Positions 37,217 to 45,898 of a stretch of 64,000 bases of DNA are shown here, one piece after another (position 1 is the first letter of the stretch; each line of letters begins with the position of its first letter). The translations under genes were made by a program, and so were the position numbers. The notes beneath the pieces were generated by a model, which saw only the letters and a program-made list of their open reading frames with translations, was not told the DNA's origin and did no database searches. Origin of the DNA: a virus; the IMG/VR virus record IMGVR_UViG_3300010401_000033, positions 62,001 to 126,000 of that record. One strand, given 5' to 3'.

Positions 37217-39256
37217 TTACCTAATCACAACAGAGATGTTGATGGCGCTGGCGTCATCTTCGTCAAGGAAGAGGAGTTGGTTCTGCTGAGTCTCAATGAT
37301 TGAGGCTTCCGGTTCGACACTGATTCTGATATCATCTGTGTCCGTAAGCGATTGCACAACTGTCAGATCGGAAATAATGAGTTCACCTTTGAAGTAGTCA
37401 ATGGTTCCGATGGTGGGGTTGATATCAACCTTCTCAGAATTGCTGTTGTAATAGAACAAACGTAGGGTGCCATACTTGGACTGGACCACAGCGGATGCTG
37501 CACCAGCCTGGCCTCCACCTCCTGAAATCGTGACCAACGCAGAGGTATATCCCGTTCCACGCTTTGTGATTGTGATGGTATCAATACGACCATTGACGAT
37601 TGTGGCAACCGCTGTCGCTCCGGTTCCATCACCGGTGACGGTCACGGTTGGAGGATCAATATAATTGTACCCAGGGTTCGTGATGGAAATAGAATCCACC
37701 CCGGTTGAGGAGTTGAATACTTCTTCCAGGTATGCCGTGCGTAACACATTTGAGGAGTCGTGCACCGTGAACGCAGAGGACTTGAGCGCACGTTGAATTG
37801 GTGCATGGCGTAATTCAGTGGCAAAACTGACCGTGTACGTTGAACGCACATTGAATGAAGGACTGATACGTTTCTCCAAACGAATTTGTGTGTCTGATCC
37901 CACGATGGCTGCAAGCGAATCATCAACAGCACGACTGAATTTGGATGCGGTGAAGATCGCACCAAACTGATTGAAGGTCGCCGCGGCATACGCAACAATG
38001 GCAGTTCTCACGGTTGAGGCAATCTGTGGAGAAGTCAAGAGTGTGAGTTTTCCGTCCACCTCAACTGTAGTCGCAAACTTGAGGTACACATAATCTGGAT
38101 CAACCAACTCTGGTGTAATAGTGAGTACGGCAATTGGACCGAGAATCTCTGAGGCAATTCTAACCTTCTCGGCATCATTGATAATCACACCCAACTTTGG
38201 AGCAATGGACACAAAAACTTTTCCAAACACTGGTGGAATGTTATCTTCGCCACCCCACACAAAGATACTCTGGATGTTTGGATAGAGTGCCTTGAGAAGG
38301 GATTCGTAGTCTTTCTGCGTTACGGCGCGATTCTGAGATGTATACGCTAATGGCGCATGAACTCGGATAGAATCATCAGACTCACGTTCCGCTCCACCCG
38401 AGGCGGAGGAGACTGAGGCGATAGCGACATTTGAGAAGCCCCCAATTGATCCAGTGGCAAAAGAATTGGCTTTGTTGGCATCAGGACCCGCGGTCGACAA
38501 GTAACTGGCAATCACAATGTTACCATTTGAGAGTGCGAGGGAGATGGCATCATCACCAAAAGTCAATTGATATTTGTTGCTAGTGGAGGTGCTCAGGTAG
38601 TAGACGGCGCTGTTAGAATCGGACTCTGTGATATCATTAGAGAGAGTGAACACCTGTGAGGAGGTATTTGTACTGGATTCTTGTACTGTCACAAGAAGTG
38701 TACTAGTGTCAATATCATCATTTGGCAACTCAAACTTAGATGTTGGATTGCTGGTCGCATCATAGGTGAAGGTGGTGACTTGAGGAGTGCCCGCCACAAT
38801 TTCCAAGGATGAGAATGTGAATACACCCGCCTCCTTATACACAGTATGCGCCCCAGTGGTAACGAAAGTGTAGTTCACACCATCAATGGCTTGGGATTGA
38901 AATTCTGTGAAACGATCCATTGTCAGGACGGCTTGGTTGTTTCCCCCAGGAGGTGTGACCACGAGGTCCACAATGGCAACTGGTGCACGACGGCTGACAG
39001 GCGTATAGTTCAAGGCTTTCGCATGGGAGAGCAGTGAGTTACGCACCTGTGCAGAGTCAATGAACAACTCGTTGGCAACCATGTTGGTGTAGTACGCATT
39101 GTAATACGTGTTGTAGGCGAGCAAGTTGATGAGGATTGACAATGCAGAACCCTCAAAGTTATAATCCAGGAATGTGCTTTGAGAACTCAAGAAGGTTTTG
39201 AGGTTCGTCTTGATCGTCTCAAATTCTAAGTCGGTGATAATTAGTTTCTCAGCCAT
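37217..39256 (-). CDS. 6: Baseplate wedge protein gp6-like
   Basis: 679 aa (T4 gp6 is 660 aa). The N-terminal part LKTFLSSQSTFLDYNFEGSALSILINLLAYNTYYNAYYTNMVANELFIDSA is the classic gp6/baseplate J-like signature. SRRAPVAIVDLVVTPPGG and AVTQKDYESLLKALYPNIQSIFVWGGEDN are further family blocks. Gp6 dimers form the inner ring that holds the wedges together and switches on contraction. The gene is two bases from gp25, as in T4-like phages. Confidence 0.95.
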   Translation of the reverse strand: MAEKLIITDLEFETIKTNLKTFLSSQSTFLDYNFEGSALSILINLLAYNTYYNAYYTNMVANELFIDSAQVRNSLLSHAKALNYTPVSRRAPVAIVDLVVTPPGGNNQAVLTMDRFTEFQSQAIDGVNYTFVTTGAHTVYKEAGVFTFSSLEIVAGTPQVTTFTYDATSNPTSKFELPNDDIDTSTLLVTVQESSTNTSSQVFTLSNDITESDSNSAVYYLSTSTSNKYQLTFGDDAISLALSNGNIVIASYLSTAGPDANKANSFATGSIGGFSNVAIASVSSASGGAERESDDSIRVHAPLAYTSQNRAVTQKDYESLLKALYPNIQSIFVWGGEDNIPPVFGKVFVSIAPKLGVIINDAEKVRIASEILGPIAVLTITPELVDPDYVYLKFATTVEVDGKLTLLTSPQIASTVRTAIVAYAAATFNQFGAIFTASKFSRAVDDSLAAIVGSDTQIRLEKRISPSFNVRSTYTVSFATELRHAPIQRALKSSAFTVHDSSNVLRTAYLEEVFNSSTGVDSISITNPGYNYIDPPTVTVTGDGTGATAVATIVNGRIDTITITKRGTGYTSALVTISGGGGQAGAASAVVQSKYGTLRLFYYNSNSEKVDINPTIGTIDYFKGELIISDLTVVQSLTDTDDIRISVEPEASIIETQQNQLLFLDEDDASAINISVVIR

Positions 39257-39257
39257 G

Positions 39258-39647
39258 TTAGCGCACCCTTTCGAGGATAAAGTCTACTTGCAATGGATTA
39301 GCAGAAGAGTTGATGAACACTCTCAACTTAATGTTGTAGAGGTTATGATCTTCGTCCGGTGTCACGATCAATGACTGAATGGTGCATCGTGGTTCAAAGT
39401 TCTCAATCGTCTCTTGGATGAAACGTGATAAGTCACGAGCGGTAAACTCCGTGACATTCTCAAACAATAACTTACGGATGTTACACCCAATTTCAGGATG
39501 AAACGGCACCTCATAGTGGTTCGTCTGGAGCAAATTTTTGATCGCACCAACCACCGAATCGGCGTTTTGCTTCAACACCAAATCCTTACGGATCGGGTGA
39601 ATGGTGAAATCTAATGGGAAATCTTGGTAAACAATTGCAGTAGCCAT
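39258..39647 (-). CDS. 25: Baseplate wedge protein gp25-like
   Basis: 129 aa (T4 gp25 is 132 aa), a gp25/lysozyme-like fold protein that nucleates sheath assembly with gp6 and gp53. Key blocks are LDFTIHPIRKDLVLKQNADSVVGAIKNLL, then EVPFHPEIGCNIRKLLFE and the EPRCTI..L strand. ATG at 39647 has CAGGAACT, and a CATAAATA element lies eight bases upstream. Confidence 0.95.
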   Translation of the reverse strand: MATAIVYQDFPLDFTIHPIRKDLVLKQNADSVVGAIKNLLQTNHYEVPFHPEIGCNIRKLLFENVTEFTARDLSRFIQETIENFEPRCTIQSLIVTPDEDHNLYNIKLRVFINSSANPLQVDFILERVR

Positions 39648-39655
39648 AGTTCCTG

Positions 39656-39663
39656 TATTTATG
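39656..39663 (-). promoter_or_regulatory. Late promoter-like CATAAATA before gp25
   Basis: CATAAATAC eight bases before the gp25 ATG and overlapping the ribosome binding site region (AGGAAC). The leader would be only a few bases long. Confidence 0.5.
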
Positions 39664-39668
39664 CGCTC

Positions 39669-40448
39669 TTAAATGATGGGCTTACTCAAGATGTTCATGA
39701 GCCCACCGGGGTTCCTGTTGGAAATCTGATCCAAGACAAAGTGAGCACAGGGATTGGAGTTTAGGGCTTCCAGCGTCAACGCGACTGCCGCAGACTGCAA
39801 TTGATTCACGCAGTTCTGGAGAAATTGACTATCCTTGCTGGCAATCCCTTTGATAAGGTTTGAGACTTGGACCATCGTGTTCGCAATATCCGCAATCGTG
39901 GCAGCCCCGCGTTCCATCTTGGCGAGGACTCCCTCAACGGAGCCTGTGAAACTATTAAAAGCATCCTGAGAGAAGAGTCCGGTGCATCCACCAATCACAG
40001 GCAAACACCCCTTTCCGGCTTCCAAGAGTGTCATCATATTCTGCATCTGTGTGCCGATTGACATGATCTGTTGGAGTCCAGGCGCCTGAATCCCCTGGCT
40101 CTTGAGGAGCCCAGAGAGACGGTCTGTGTGCATCATGAAATTACCCATTGACGTGCGAACGTCCTGCAAGGGATCGGTGGAGAGATATTGTGACGCATCG
40201 GCTTGAGTGATTGATTCATCAGTTAAATCCCCACTTGAAATACTCTTGAGTCTCGTTTCCACACGACCAATACTGTCACCGAGGACGTTGACGGAGTTAA
40301 TCATTGGGTTCGCAAACAAACTCCCTGGGTCTGTGGTAATCTTATCTACCAAAGATTTTGAGATATCAGAGATACCTGTGGGTGATGATGGTAGCGTAGG
40401 TATCGGAAGGGTAGACGATATGTGTGAGAAGTCCAAATCAAACGCCAT
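39669..40448 (-). CDS. Baseplate-region structural protein, function unknown
   Basis: 259 aa from ATG 40448, chosen over an upstream in-frame start because AAGGAG lies seven bases before it. The product is mostly helical with conserved-looking blocks TDPLQDVRTSMGNFMMHTDRLSG, a Gly/Cys-rich centre (KGCLPVIGGCTGLFS) and SNLIKGIASKDSQFLQNCVNQLQ. It sits between the PAAR tip gene and gp25. Similar proteins occur at this place in T4-like environmental phages, but no function is known to me. Confidence 0.6.
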   Translation of the reverse strand: MAFDLDFSHISSTLPIPTLPSSPTGISDISKSLVDKITTDPGSLFANPMINSVNVLGDSIGRVETRLKSISSGDLTDESITQADASQYLSTDPLQDVRTSMGNFMMHTDRLSGLLKSQGIQAPGLQQIMSIGTQMQNMMTLLEAGKGCLPVIGGCTGLFSQDAFNSFTGSVEGVLAKMERGAATIADIANTMVQVSNLIKGIASKDSQFLQNCVNQLQSAAVALTLEALNSNPCAHFVLDQISNRNPGGLMNILSKPII

Positions 40449-40456
40449 AATACTCC

Positions 40457-40759
40457 TTATCCTGCAAAGACTGTTGCCGACCCCATCAAGGCAACGGAAC
40501 CACAATCAATAGGGTCCGTGACGCGCATGAGGGGTGCGCCATTGACCAACACAGTTGGCGATCCTCCAACTCCTGTACCAGGATGCACATTGATAAGATT
40601 GGTGTGGGGGGCCCAAAGGTCGCCGACACGTACCACAGGAATCCCTTCGCAGAATACATCAGGCGATCCCCCGACCGCTGGGCGAGGGGTGAAATACGTG
40701 GGTCCTGCTGGATGCCCACTACACAAATCAATGCCAATTCTGACAACAGGCAGTCCCAT
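40457..40759 (-). CDS. PAAR-domain tail spike tip protein
   Basis: 100-aa protein made of PAAR-type repeats: PAVGGSPDVFCEGIPVVRVGD and TGVGGSPTVLVNGAPLMRVTD, with H16, C33, H52 and C88-type metal-ligand candidates. PAAR proteins form a sharpened, metal-bound cone on the spike of contractile tails and type VI systems. It directly precedes the unknown baseplate gene and follows the gp5-like spike gene by seven bases, which fits a tip protein. ATG at 40759 follows AAGGATCAC. Confidence 0.9.
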   Translation of the reverse strand: MGLPVVRIGIDLCSGHPAGPTYFTPRPAVGGSPDVFCEGIPVVRVGDLWAPHTNLINVHPGTGVGGSPTVLVNGAPLMRVTDPIDCGSVALMGSATVFAG

Positions 40760-40766
40760 GTGATCC

Positions 40767-41726
40767 TTAGTTCAACGTGATAGGTATACCCTTGAGTGCT
40801 ACGCCTGCTGGCCCCGTATGTGACTGAGAGGTGCCTGCAAGTGTGGTAATCCCGGCACCCGCAGTGACCTTATATTCAAGCCCCGCTTCTATGGTGATGT
40901 TTTTGGCTGAGAAAATGTTGATGTCATCCAATGAGGTGATATTCAGTTTCCCCTTCACAAGGATGTTCTTGTCCGAGAGAACAATCTCATAGGCATCGTT
41001 ATTGATTCGGGTGACCATCGTTCCATCTGGGTGCATTTCCTGAAATGTCCCTGAACGATGGTAGATATGCACACGTTCGGCACCTGGAGTATCATCAAAT
41101 TCAAGGACATGTCCAGACTCCGTTTCCATCACACGATTATACGGATAGACGGTTGCGTACGGCGTCTTGGGTTCCGTCCATGATCCTCCGCCCGCAGTCA
41201 CCGCAGTAGAGACAGAGGATTTCTTTGATTCTATAATCGTCTCGCTAATCTTTTCGTTTCGTGCGAGTCGTGAGAAGGTCGGTTCATTCAAGATTGCTGG
41301 ATAACGAGTTGGCACACCGTCAACAATTTTTACTCCACCTGGAACAGGCGAAAGGGATGAAGGCTTTCGTGGTGCAGATGATAGTTCTCCATCGGTGCGC
41401 GGGTCACTGAATCCCTCCGAGGGTGCGGCTTTGACCTTTGGAATACCAGGAAGAATACCCATCACCACGGGCACCTGTTCTTCTTCACCGTCCAGATAGA
41501 ACCCCATCACATAGTCACCTTCTTTGATTTGAAGGGATGCACTACTGCTGAGAGGGATCAAGCACTGGGCCCATGGGAGATTTTCAGTTGGCACATGTGA
41601 TTTATTTTCTGAATGTGACCCGACGATACGGACGCGGCATCGCCCGACCTTCAATGGGTCTTGACGATCCTCCACCACACCAATCCACCACAAAAAATTT
41701 GCACCAAGGTTGTTTTCCATCGCCAT
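40767..41726 (-). CDS. 5: Baseplate spike protein gp5-like, no lysozyme domain
   Basis: 319 aa (T4 gp5 is 575 aa). Residues ~10-90 form the OB-fold (WWIGVVEDRQDPLKVGRCRVRIVG, EGDYVMGFYLDGEEEQVPVVMG). A Pro/Ser linker follows, then a C-terminal part (~200-319) with repeated short strands (HVLEFDDTPG, INNDAYEIVLSDKNILVKG, NITSLDDINIFSAKNITIEAG) typical of the triple-stranded beta-helix needle. The lysozyme domain that splits T4 gp5 is absent. The spike would therefore puncture without peptidoglycan cleavage, or another enzyme supplies it. Confidence 0.85.
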   Translation of the reverse strand: MAMENNLGANFLWWIGVVEDRQDPLKVGRCRVRIVGSHSENKSHVPTENLPWAQCLIPLSSSASLQIKEGDYVMGFYLDGEEEQVPVVMGILPGIPKVKAAPSEGFSDPRTDGELSSAPRKPSSLSPVPGGVKIVDGVPTRYPAILNEPTFSRLARNEKISETIIESKKSSVSTAVTAGGGSWTEPKTPYATVYPYNRVMETESGHVLEFDDTPGAERVHIYHRSGTFQEMHPDGTMVTRINNDAYEIVLSDKNILVKGKLNITSLDDINIFSAKNITIEAGLEYKVTAGAGITTLAGTSQSHTGPAGVALKGIPITLN

Positions 41727-43039
41727 TAGGATTGCCTCAACTTATTCATCGTGGGGTTACCCTCAAGAGGACCAGGGAGGGGGTTATCCAACGAATCCTT
41801 TGAGAGTTCAACGATACAGGAGTATTTTACACGGTCGATCTTGTGACGAATCGCTGTAATGAGGTAATTGCCAGAATACAAACGATCCATTGGTTTCTCT
41901 TCTCTACGACCGATTGACGCTGCGGGAAGGTTGAGTGTAATCACCTGACCCACGCGCATGTTCATGTTTCCTGGAAGAGATACCTGCACCTGGAAGGCAT
42001 GAAGTGCAGCAAGATACGCATTGCGCTGGAGCATCCAGGTTTCCACTTTGTTATTATCCACCGCAACACGATAATACGCATCATGTTGTTCGGATTGAAG
42101 CAAATTCAAACGATTCTTTGGGTCAAGCAGGAACGTATTTCTATTAGGGTGATTCGTCGTATTAAAGAAGTCCACACCAGCCAACACAGATTCTTTCACC
42201 TGTTGGTCGAGAATGTTCACCCGCATGAGTTTGCTAGCGAACTGTCCAGTGTTAATTCCGTTCAAGGTATCCGGGGTCTGAGTGAGTTCAATATCCTCGG
42301 CTGATTGCAAACGAATTTCTGTATCTGAGTTATCTTCCTTTTCCCCAGTTTGTCCCGCCATATTCATCGGGGCAAAGTTAATCACCTGGATAGGCTCCTG
42401 GGTGACCATTGACTCAATGGAATTGAAGTGAAACCCGCGACTATCCTCAAAGAACACAAACGAACAACCTGGGAAGTTGGCAGTTCGTGCCATACGTGCC
42501 AGCCAATTGATCGTAAAGAATGGGTCCCAAAACGGAACCACCACATCAAAGTTGCCGGTGGTTTCAATCAGTTCGGACGCCGGAAACTTCTTTGGATCAA
42601 TTTTCATGAAGTTCAGCGTGATATCTTTAATCATCGCAGATATCTTCATTTGCTTGTAGGACGTGGAAATCTTGATTGACTGATTCAGGATCACTTCTTC
42701 GGAACAGAAATGCAGGACGTAATCTTCTGCACCCGGGGTGTTCTTTCGGCGGTCTGAAATCTTATAAATGCGGAAGGTCTTTTGAATTCTCCATGTGGTA
42801 GAAGGTTTCACTAATGTCAGCACCAGATATTCGTTACCTGTGATGGGTAGCAGGTTGATTAAGTCCTGCGTGTCATTCATGAACACACTACCCGTCATAG
42901 CGTTGCTAAACAAATCCTCATAGATGTTCACTTCGCGCATAATTTCACGAATGTCTACTGTACCCCCGCTTGCACTAACGATAGTGAGGGAGTCCAGTTG
43001 AAATTGCGCTGCGTATTGAAGTCCATCAGATTGTGGCAT
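41726..43039 (-). CDS. 27: Baseplate hub protein gp27-like
   Basis: 437 aa (T4 gp27 is 391 aa). The N-terminal block REIMREVNIYEDLFSNAMTGSVFMNDTQDLINLLPITGNEYLVL is the conserved start of hub proteins of this type, in which four tube-like domains form a trimeric ring that links tube and spike. The C-terminal ERLYSGNYLITAIRHKID-like block (here MDRLYSGNYLITAIRHKI) is also typical. Its stop overlaps the gp5-like start, in keeping with the gp27-gp5 complex. Confidence 0.85.
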   Translation of the reverse strand: MPQSDGLQYAAQFQLDSLTIVSASGGTVDIREIMREVNIYEDLFSNAMTGSVFMNDTQDLINLLPITGNEYLVLTLVKPSTTWRIQKTFRIYKISDRRKNTPGAEDYVLHFCSEEVILNQSIKISTSYKQMKISAMIKDITLNFMKIDPKKFPASELIETTGNFDVVVPFWDPFFTINWLARMARTANFPGCSFVFFEDSRGFHFNSIESMVTQEPIQVINFAPMNMAGQTGEKEDNSDTEIRLQSAEDIELTQTPDTLNGINTGQFASKLMRVNILDQQVKESVLAGVDFFNTTNHPNRNTFLLDPKNRLNLLQSEQHDAYYRVAVDNNKVETWMLQRNAYLAALHAFQVQVSLPGNMNMRVGQVITLNLPAASIGRREEKPMDRLYSGNYLITAIRHKIDRVKYSCIVELSKDSLDNPLPGPLEGNPTMNKLRQS

Positions 43040-43653
43040 TATGACGATAGGCTCTCAAGTTCAGTGACGATTTGTGGGAGGAAGTTTGGCTGCAAGAGTT
43101 GAATGCTACGCTTGGATTCGTTGAGGTCAATCTCATAGGTGTAATTATCCACCGTTGCCCGCGTGGTAGTAAGGGTCACAGTCGCGCCACTGGAGAACGT
43201 TGTCACCACAGGAGTTGGGGCACTGAGTGAGTCGTACTTGGTTACATCAATTATGTAGGTTGCGGTACTGGAGTTTCCGAGTGAATCTACCTTTGTTTCT
43301 GTCATGGTGTAGTGATGGATCGACCCTGCGGCACTAGCCACGGACCCGTACTTGTTGACAATGAATCGCACCAGATTGGCATAACTCTTGGGCCAGTCCA
43401 GAAGAGGATCGGTGATGTTATTCAGGAGCGTGACGACCCAATGATATTTCGTTGATCCATAGACACGGTCCGCGATCATCTCAGGGGTTTCCCCATCCGC
43501 AATCAAGTAGGTATAGAATACCTGCTTATTCTTGAGGAGGTCAGTAATAGGAGCCGTGCGACGGAACACGTCCGTCACCCATTGAATGTCAGTGTTGGCC
43601 CCGGTTAACGAGTAGCCAAAATATGGAAAGTTATCAAAATAGGCGGATGGCAT
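43039..43653 (-). CDS. 53: Baseplate wedge protein gp53-like
   Basis: 204 aa (T4 gp53 is 196 aa). N-terminus YFDNFPYFGYS; the LysM-like central block ETPEMIADRVYGSTKYHWVVTLLNNITDPLLDWPKS is the family signature. Gp53 clamps neighbouring wedges via gp6, gp7 and gp25. The genes on both sides overlap by one base (TAATG), so the block gp48-like, gp53, gp27-like, gp5-like is translationally coupled. Confidence 0.93.
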   Translation of the reverse strand: MPSAYFDNFPYFGYSLTGANTDIQWVTDVFRRTAPITDLLKNKQVFYTYLIADGETPEMIADRVYGSTKYHWVVTLLNNITDPLLDWPKSYANLVRFIVNKYGSVASAAGSIHHYTMTETKVDSLGNSSTATYIIDVTKYDSLSAPTPVVTTFSSGATVTLTTTRATVDNYTYEIDLNESKRSIQLLQPNFLPQIVTELESLSS

Positions 43654-44729
43654 TAGAATCCCTCGTTTATCAATTCTTTGGTGATGAATTCAAGTTCCTT
43701 GAATTGCAAGGTCATGCGGGTGTAGACCGGACGATCATTGGAATAGAACGCTGCGCCAGAGGACGCATAATCCAAGGTGATATTCTGGAGGACACATGTT
43801 GAGATGCGACCAATCGTGCTGACAGAGAATTCAATATCAAACTCGGATGGGGGCACAAAGTAACGACCAATGCCAATGCCACCACTCAACATTTCTGGTG
43901 CCGCATGGAACTTGAATTGCTTGACGATCTCTGCCACATCCTCGGCTTCACCTTCTGAACGTGGAGCAAACAGGAAGTCAAACATAAATTCTCGCAACGA
44001 TGGACTTTCATAAATCACATCCACCTGTGGGTTCAAGGCGACACCAATCGCAGAGAGGGCACCATTCACACCTAATTCAGGCACGGCTTGTCCCACGATT
44101 TCTGCTAATGGTCCAGATGCCGAACGCATGGCCGGCGAATCAAGGCTTGCAAGCAATCCCATGATTGATCCATCCTGGTGGCTCTTGGTCATAGAATCGT
44201 GCAATGCAGGAATAGACGCAATGGCAGACGCAATTCCCACACCAGGCAATCCAGAGAGGTTTACGTCCCTGAATGAGTTAGCAAAACTCCAACTGAGAGT
44301 ATCAGGCATATAGAGGCGGATGGCAAGTGCCGTGCGGTGTGTTTTGCGTCCAAACCCAATCTTTGTATCCTTGATATTTTTTGCAAGCGTACGGCTCTTT
44401 CGTGCATTGATATCCACGGTGGAGAGAGGCGCTGGACCCTTGGAGGCTTCCTTCTTGAAATGGGACAAATCCTGTTGGTTGATATAGAACGTGATATAAT
44501 ATGGTTTGCGTTGTCCCTCAGCAAGGTCGGATGGGTATTGTAACACTTTATAGTCGTAATTGGTCTGTAAGGCTTTCTGCTCGTCCGCCCAACTCTTTGT
44601 CTCGGGTTGGGTGAGTTTATTCAAGGCACCTTCGGCCGCCTTTGAAAAGTTCTGCACGGTCGGATTCGTGAGGATGTTGGTTACCCCATCACTCAATGCT
44701 TGTCCTGGATTGAAGTCTAGCAGCCCCAT
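43653..44729 (-). CDS. 48: Baseplate tail-tube junction protein gp48-like
   Basis: 358 aa from ATG 44729, which overlaps the preceding stop (TAATG) and has GGAGAAATACTA upstream; an in-frame start 27 bases further up is less likely. T4 gp48 is 364 aa. The blocks KPYYITFYINQQDLSHF, then LAIRLYMPDTLSWSFANSFRDV and YFVPPSEFDIEFSV..IGRISTCVLQNITLDYA..GA..YSNDRPVYTRMTLQFKELEFITKE correspond to the tube-like fold with a long arm found in gp48-type proteins. Identification rests on this and on its neighbours. Confidence 0.75.
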   Translation of the reverse strand: MGLLDFNPGQALSDGVTNILTNPTVQNFSKAAEGALNKLTQPETKSWADEQKALQTNYDYKVLQYPSDLAEGQRKPYYITFYINQQDLSHFKKEASKGPAPLSTVDINARKSRTLAKNIKDTKIGFGRKTHRTALAIRLYMPDTLSWSFANSFRDVNLSGLPGVGIASAIASIPALHDSMTKSHQDGSIMGLLASLDSPAMRSASGPLAEIVGQAVPELGVNGALSAIGVALNPQVDVIYESPSLREFMFDFLFAPRSEGEAEDVAEIVKQFKFHAAPEMLSGGIGIGRYFVPPSEFDIEFSVSTIGRISTCVLQNITLDYASSGAAFYSNDRPVYTRMTLQFKELEFITKELINEGF

Positions 44730-45376
44730 TAGTATTTCTCCTTCGAGTCTTTCCAAACTTGTTCTTTACGAATCTGCGCTACTCGCGCCTTATGGGCTTC
44801 CATCGCATCGTTGCGCTGCATCTTCTTCTGCTCTGCCACAAAACTCTGCACAGGTAGCGCCGCGGCAATATCCCATTCTGTAGGAGGAATTTCAATGAAA
44901 CGTGAACGAATATGACCCTTCAAGTATCGTTTAATGCACGGTGTCGCACGATACGCAGTGTGCATCGCTTTGAGAATTGGATACGTGAGGCGCAATCGTG
45001 TTCGTTCGTCTCGCAATGACCCGGTGAGGGCTTGACTGAGTTGTTGCAAGAGAATCAAACGATCCTTGGGGTAAATATAATGCAAGTTTAGCCCAAGGAA
45101 TCCATCATTGTGCGGCATAATAGGAATCACCATCGGGAAACGATCCCAATATGGAAGCACCTCTTTCGTCTTAGCGTTATACATGAAAAAGTACATGCGC
45201 CCGAGCATAACTCTGTTTCGTTGTTGCTCCTGGTCACGGATAATTTCCATACGATCTCGGTAGGTTGGACTGAGCCTTGCCATCTTTTGGAGTAGCCAGG
45301 ACCGGCCGAACGCTGACGAGGTATCAACCTGTTTCGTGTCTGCTTGTTCTTTTATTCTCTGGATGATTGTAGGCAT
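44729..45376 (-). CDS. 2: DNA end protector gp2-like
   Basis: 215 aa. The segment LGRMYFFMYNAKTKEVLPYWDRFPMVIPI followed by GFLGLNLHYIYPKDRLILL is the pattern I associate with the gp2-like head-completion protein of T4-like environmental phages; T4 gp2 protects packaged DNA ends from RecBCD. Position next to gp4 matches T4 (genes 2 and 4 adjacent). A CATAAATA element lies only five bases before the ATG at 45376, with no clear ribosome binding site. The C-terminus is highly charged. Confidence 0.6.
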   Translation of the reverse strand: MPTIIQRIKEQADTKQVDTSSAFGRSWLLQKMARLSPTYRDRMEIIRDQEQQRNRVMLGRMYFFMYNAKTKEVLPYWDRFPMVIPIMPHNDGFLGLNLHYIYPKDRLILLQQLSQALTGSLRDERTRLRLTYPILKAMHTAYRATPCIKRYLKGHIRSRFIEIPPTEWDIAAALPVQSFVAEQKKMQRNDAMEAHKARVAQIRKEQVWKDSKEKY

Positions 45377-45381
45377 GTGTC

Positions 45382-45389
45382 TATTTATG
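45382..45389 (-). promoter_or_regulatory. Late promoter-like CATAAATA before gp2-like gene
   Basis: CATAAATAG five bases before ATG 45376. If active with T4 spacing, the transcript would start at or next to the start codon. Confidence 0.45.
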
Positions 45390-45397
45390 CTGTCTTT

Positions 45398-45838
45398 CTA
45401 ACAGAATGGATGATCCTTTTCTGTCACGATCTGGAACTCCCAGCCCTGGTCCTTACAAAACTTCTCAGCGGCCTCCCACTTCGCACGGTTCACCGCATAG
45501 GTTGCCACTTCGGTGAGATAGCGTTGGGTCTTTTTGGCAGGTACCCTGAGTTGCGTCTCCGCGTAGGGTTTAACCTCAATGAGGTAAGTGGTCACCTTTC
45601 CCTGCTTATCCTTGACTTTGATTGTGAAGTCTGGAAAATAACGATGAATTTCTCCATCTACTGGAGAACAATAGGGAATCGCAAGTCCCTCTGAATTCCA
45701 GAGTATAACGGATTCTGTGGTGTCAAACTTAATCATGAGTTGTCGCTCCCACCCTGAGCGATAAACAATCTCCCCTGCATTGCCAGCATATTTCTTTGGA
45801 TTGGTGGGAGTAAACCAGCCTTGGTGATATTTTCTCAT
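45398..45838 (-). CDS. 4: Head completion nuclease-like protein gp4
   Basis: 146 aa (T4 gp4 is 150 aa). A PD-(D/E)xK-type core is visible: E31 in YRSGWERQLM, D70 in HRYFPDF, and E88-V-K90 in YLIEVKP. The block IPYCSPVDGEIHRYFPDF is the family signature. The protein acts in head completion before tail joining; whether it cuts DNA in vivo is not settled. It is the leftmost-reading gene of the divergent late-promoter pair. Confidence 0.93.
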   Translation of the reverse strand: MRKYHQGWFTPTNPKKYAGNAGEIVYRSGWERQLMIKFDTTESVILWNSEGLAIPYCSPVDGEIHRYFPDFTIKVKDKQGKVTTYLIEVKPYAETQLRVPAKKTQRYLTEVATYAVNRAKWEAAEKFCKDQGWEFQIVTEKDHPFC

Positions 45839-45854
45839 AGGTTCCTCAAGGTGA

Positions 45855-45862
45855 CATAAATA
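45855..45862 (+). promoter_or_regulatory. Late promoter (CATAAATA) of the plus-strand tail operon
   Basis: CATAAATAA on the plus strand, 36 bases before ATG 45899. It is the only plus-strand late promoter found and would drive gp54-like, gp26, gp51-like and tape-measure genes. Confidence 0.75.
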
Positions 45863-45874
45863 AGCATCGTCTAC

Positions 45875-45882
45875 TATTTATC
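45875..45882 (-). promoter_or_regulatory. Late promoter (GATAAATA) of gp4, divergent
   Basis: GATAAATAG on the minus strand, 36 bases before the gp4 ATG at 45838. Its spacing mirrors the plus-strand element exactly, and the two octamers are 12 bases apart and point away across each other. Confidence 0.7.
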
Positions 45883-45898
45883 GCGTGAAAGGAACCGT

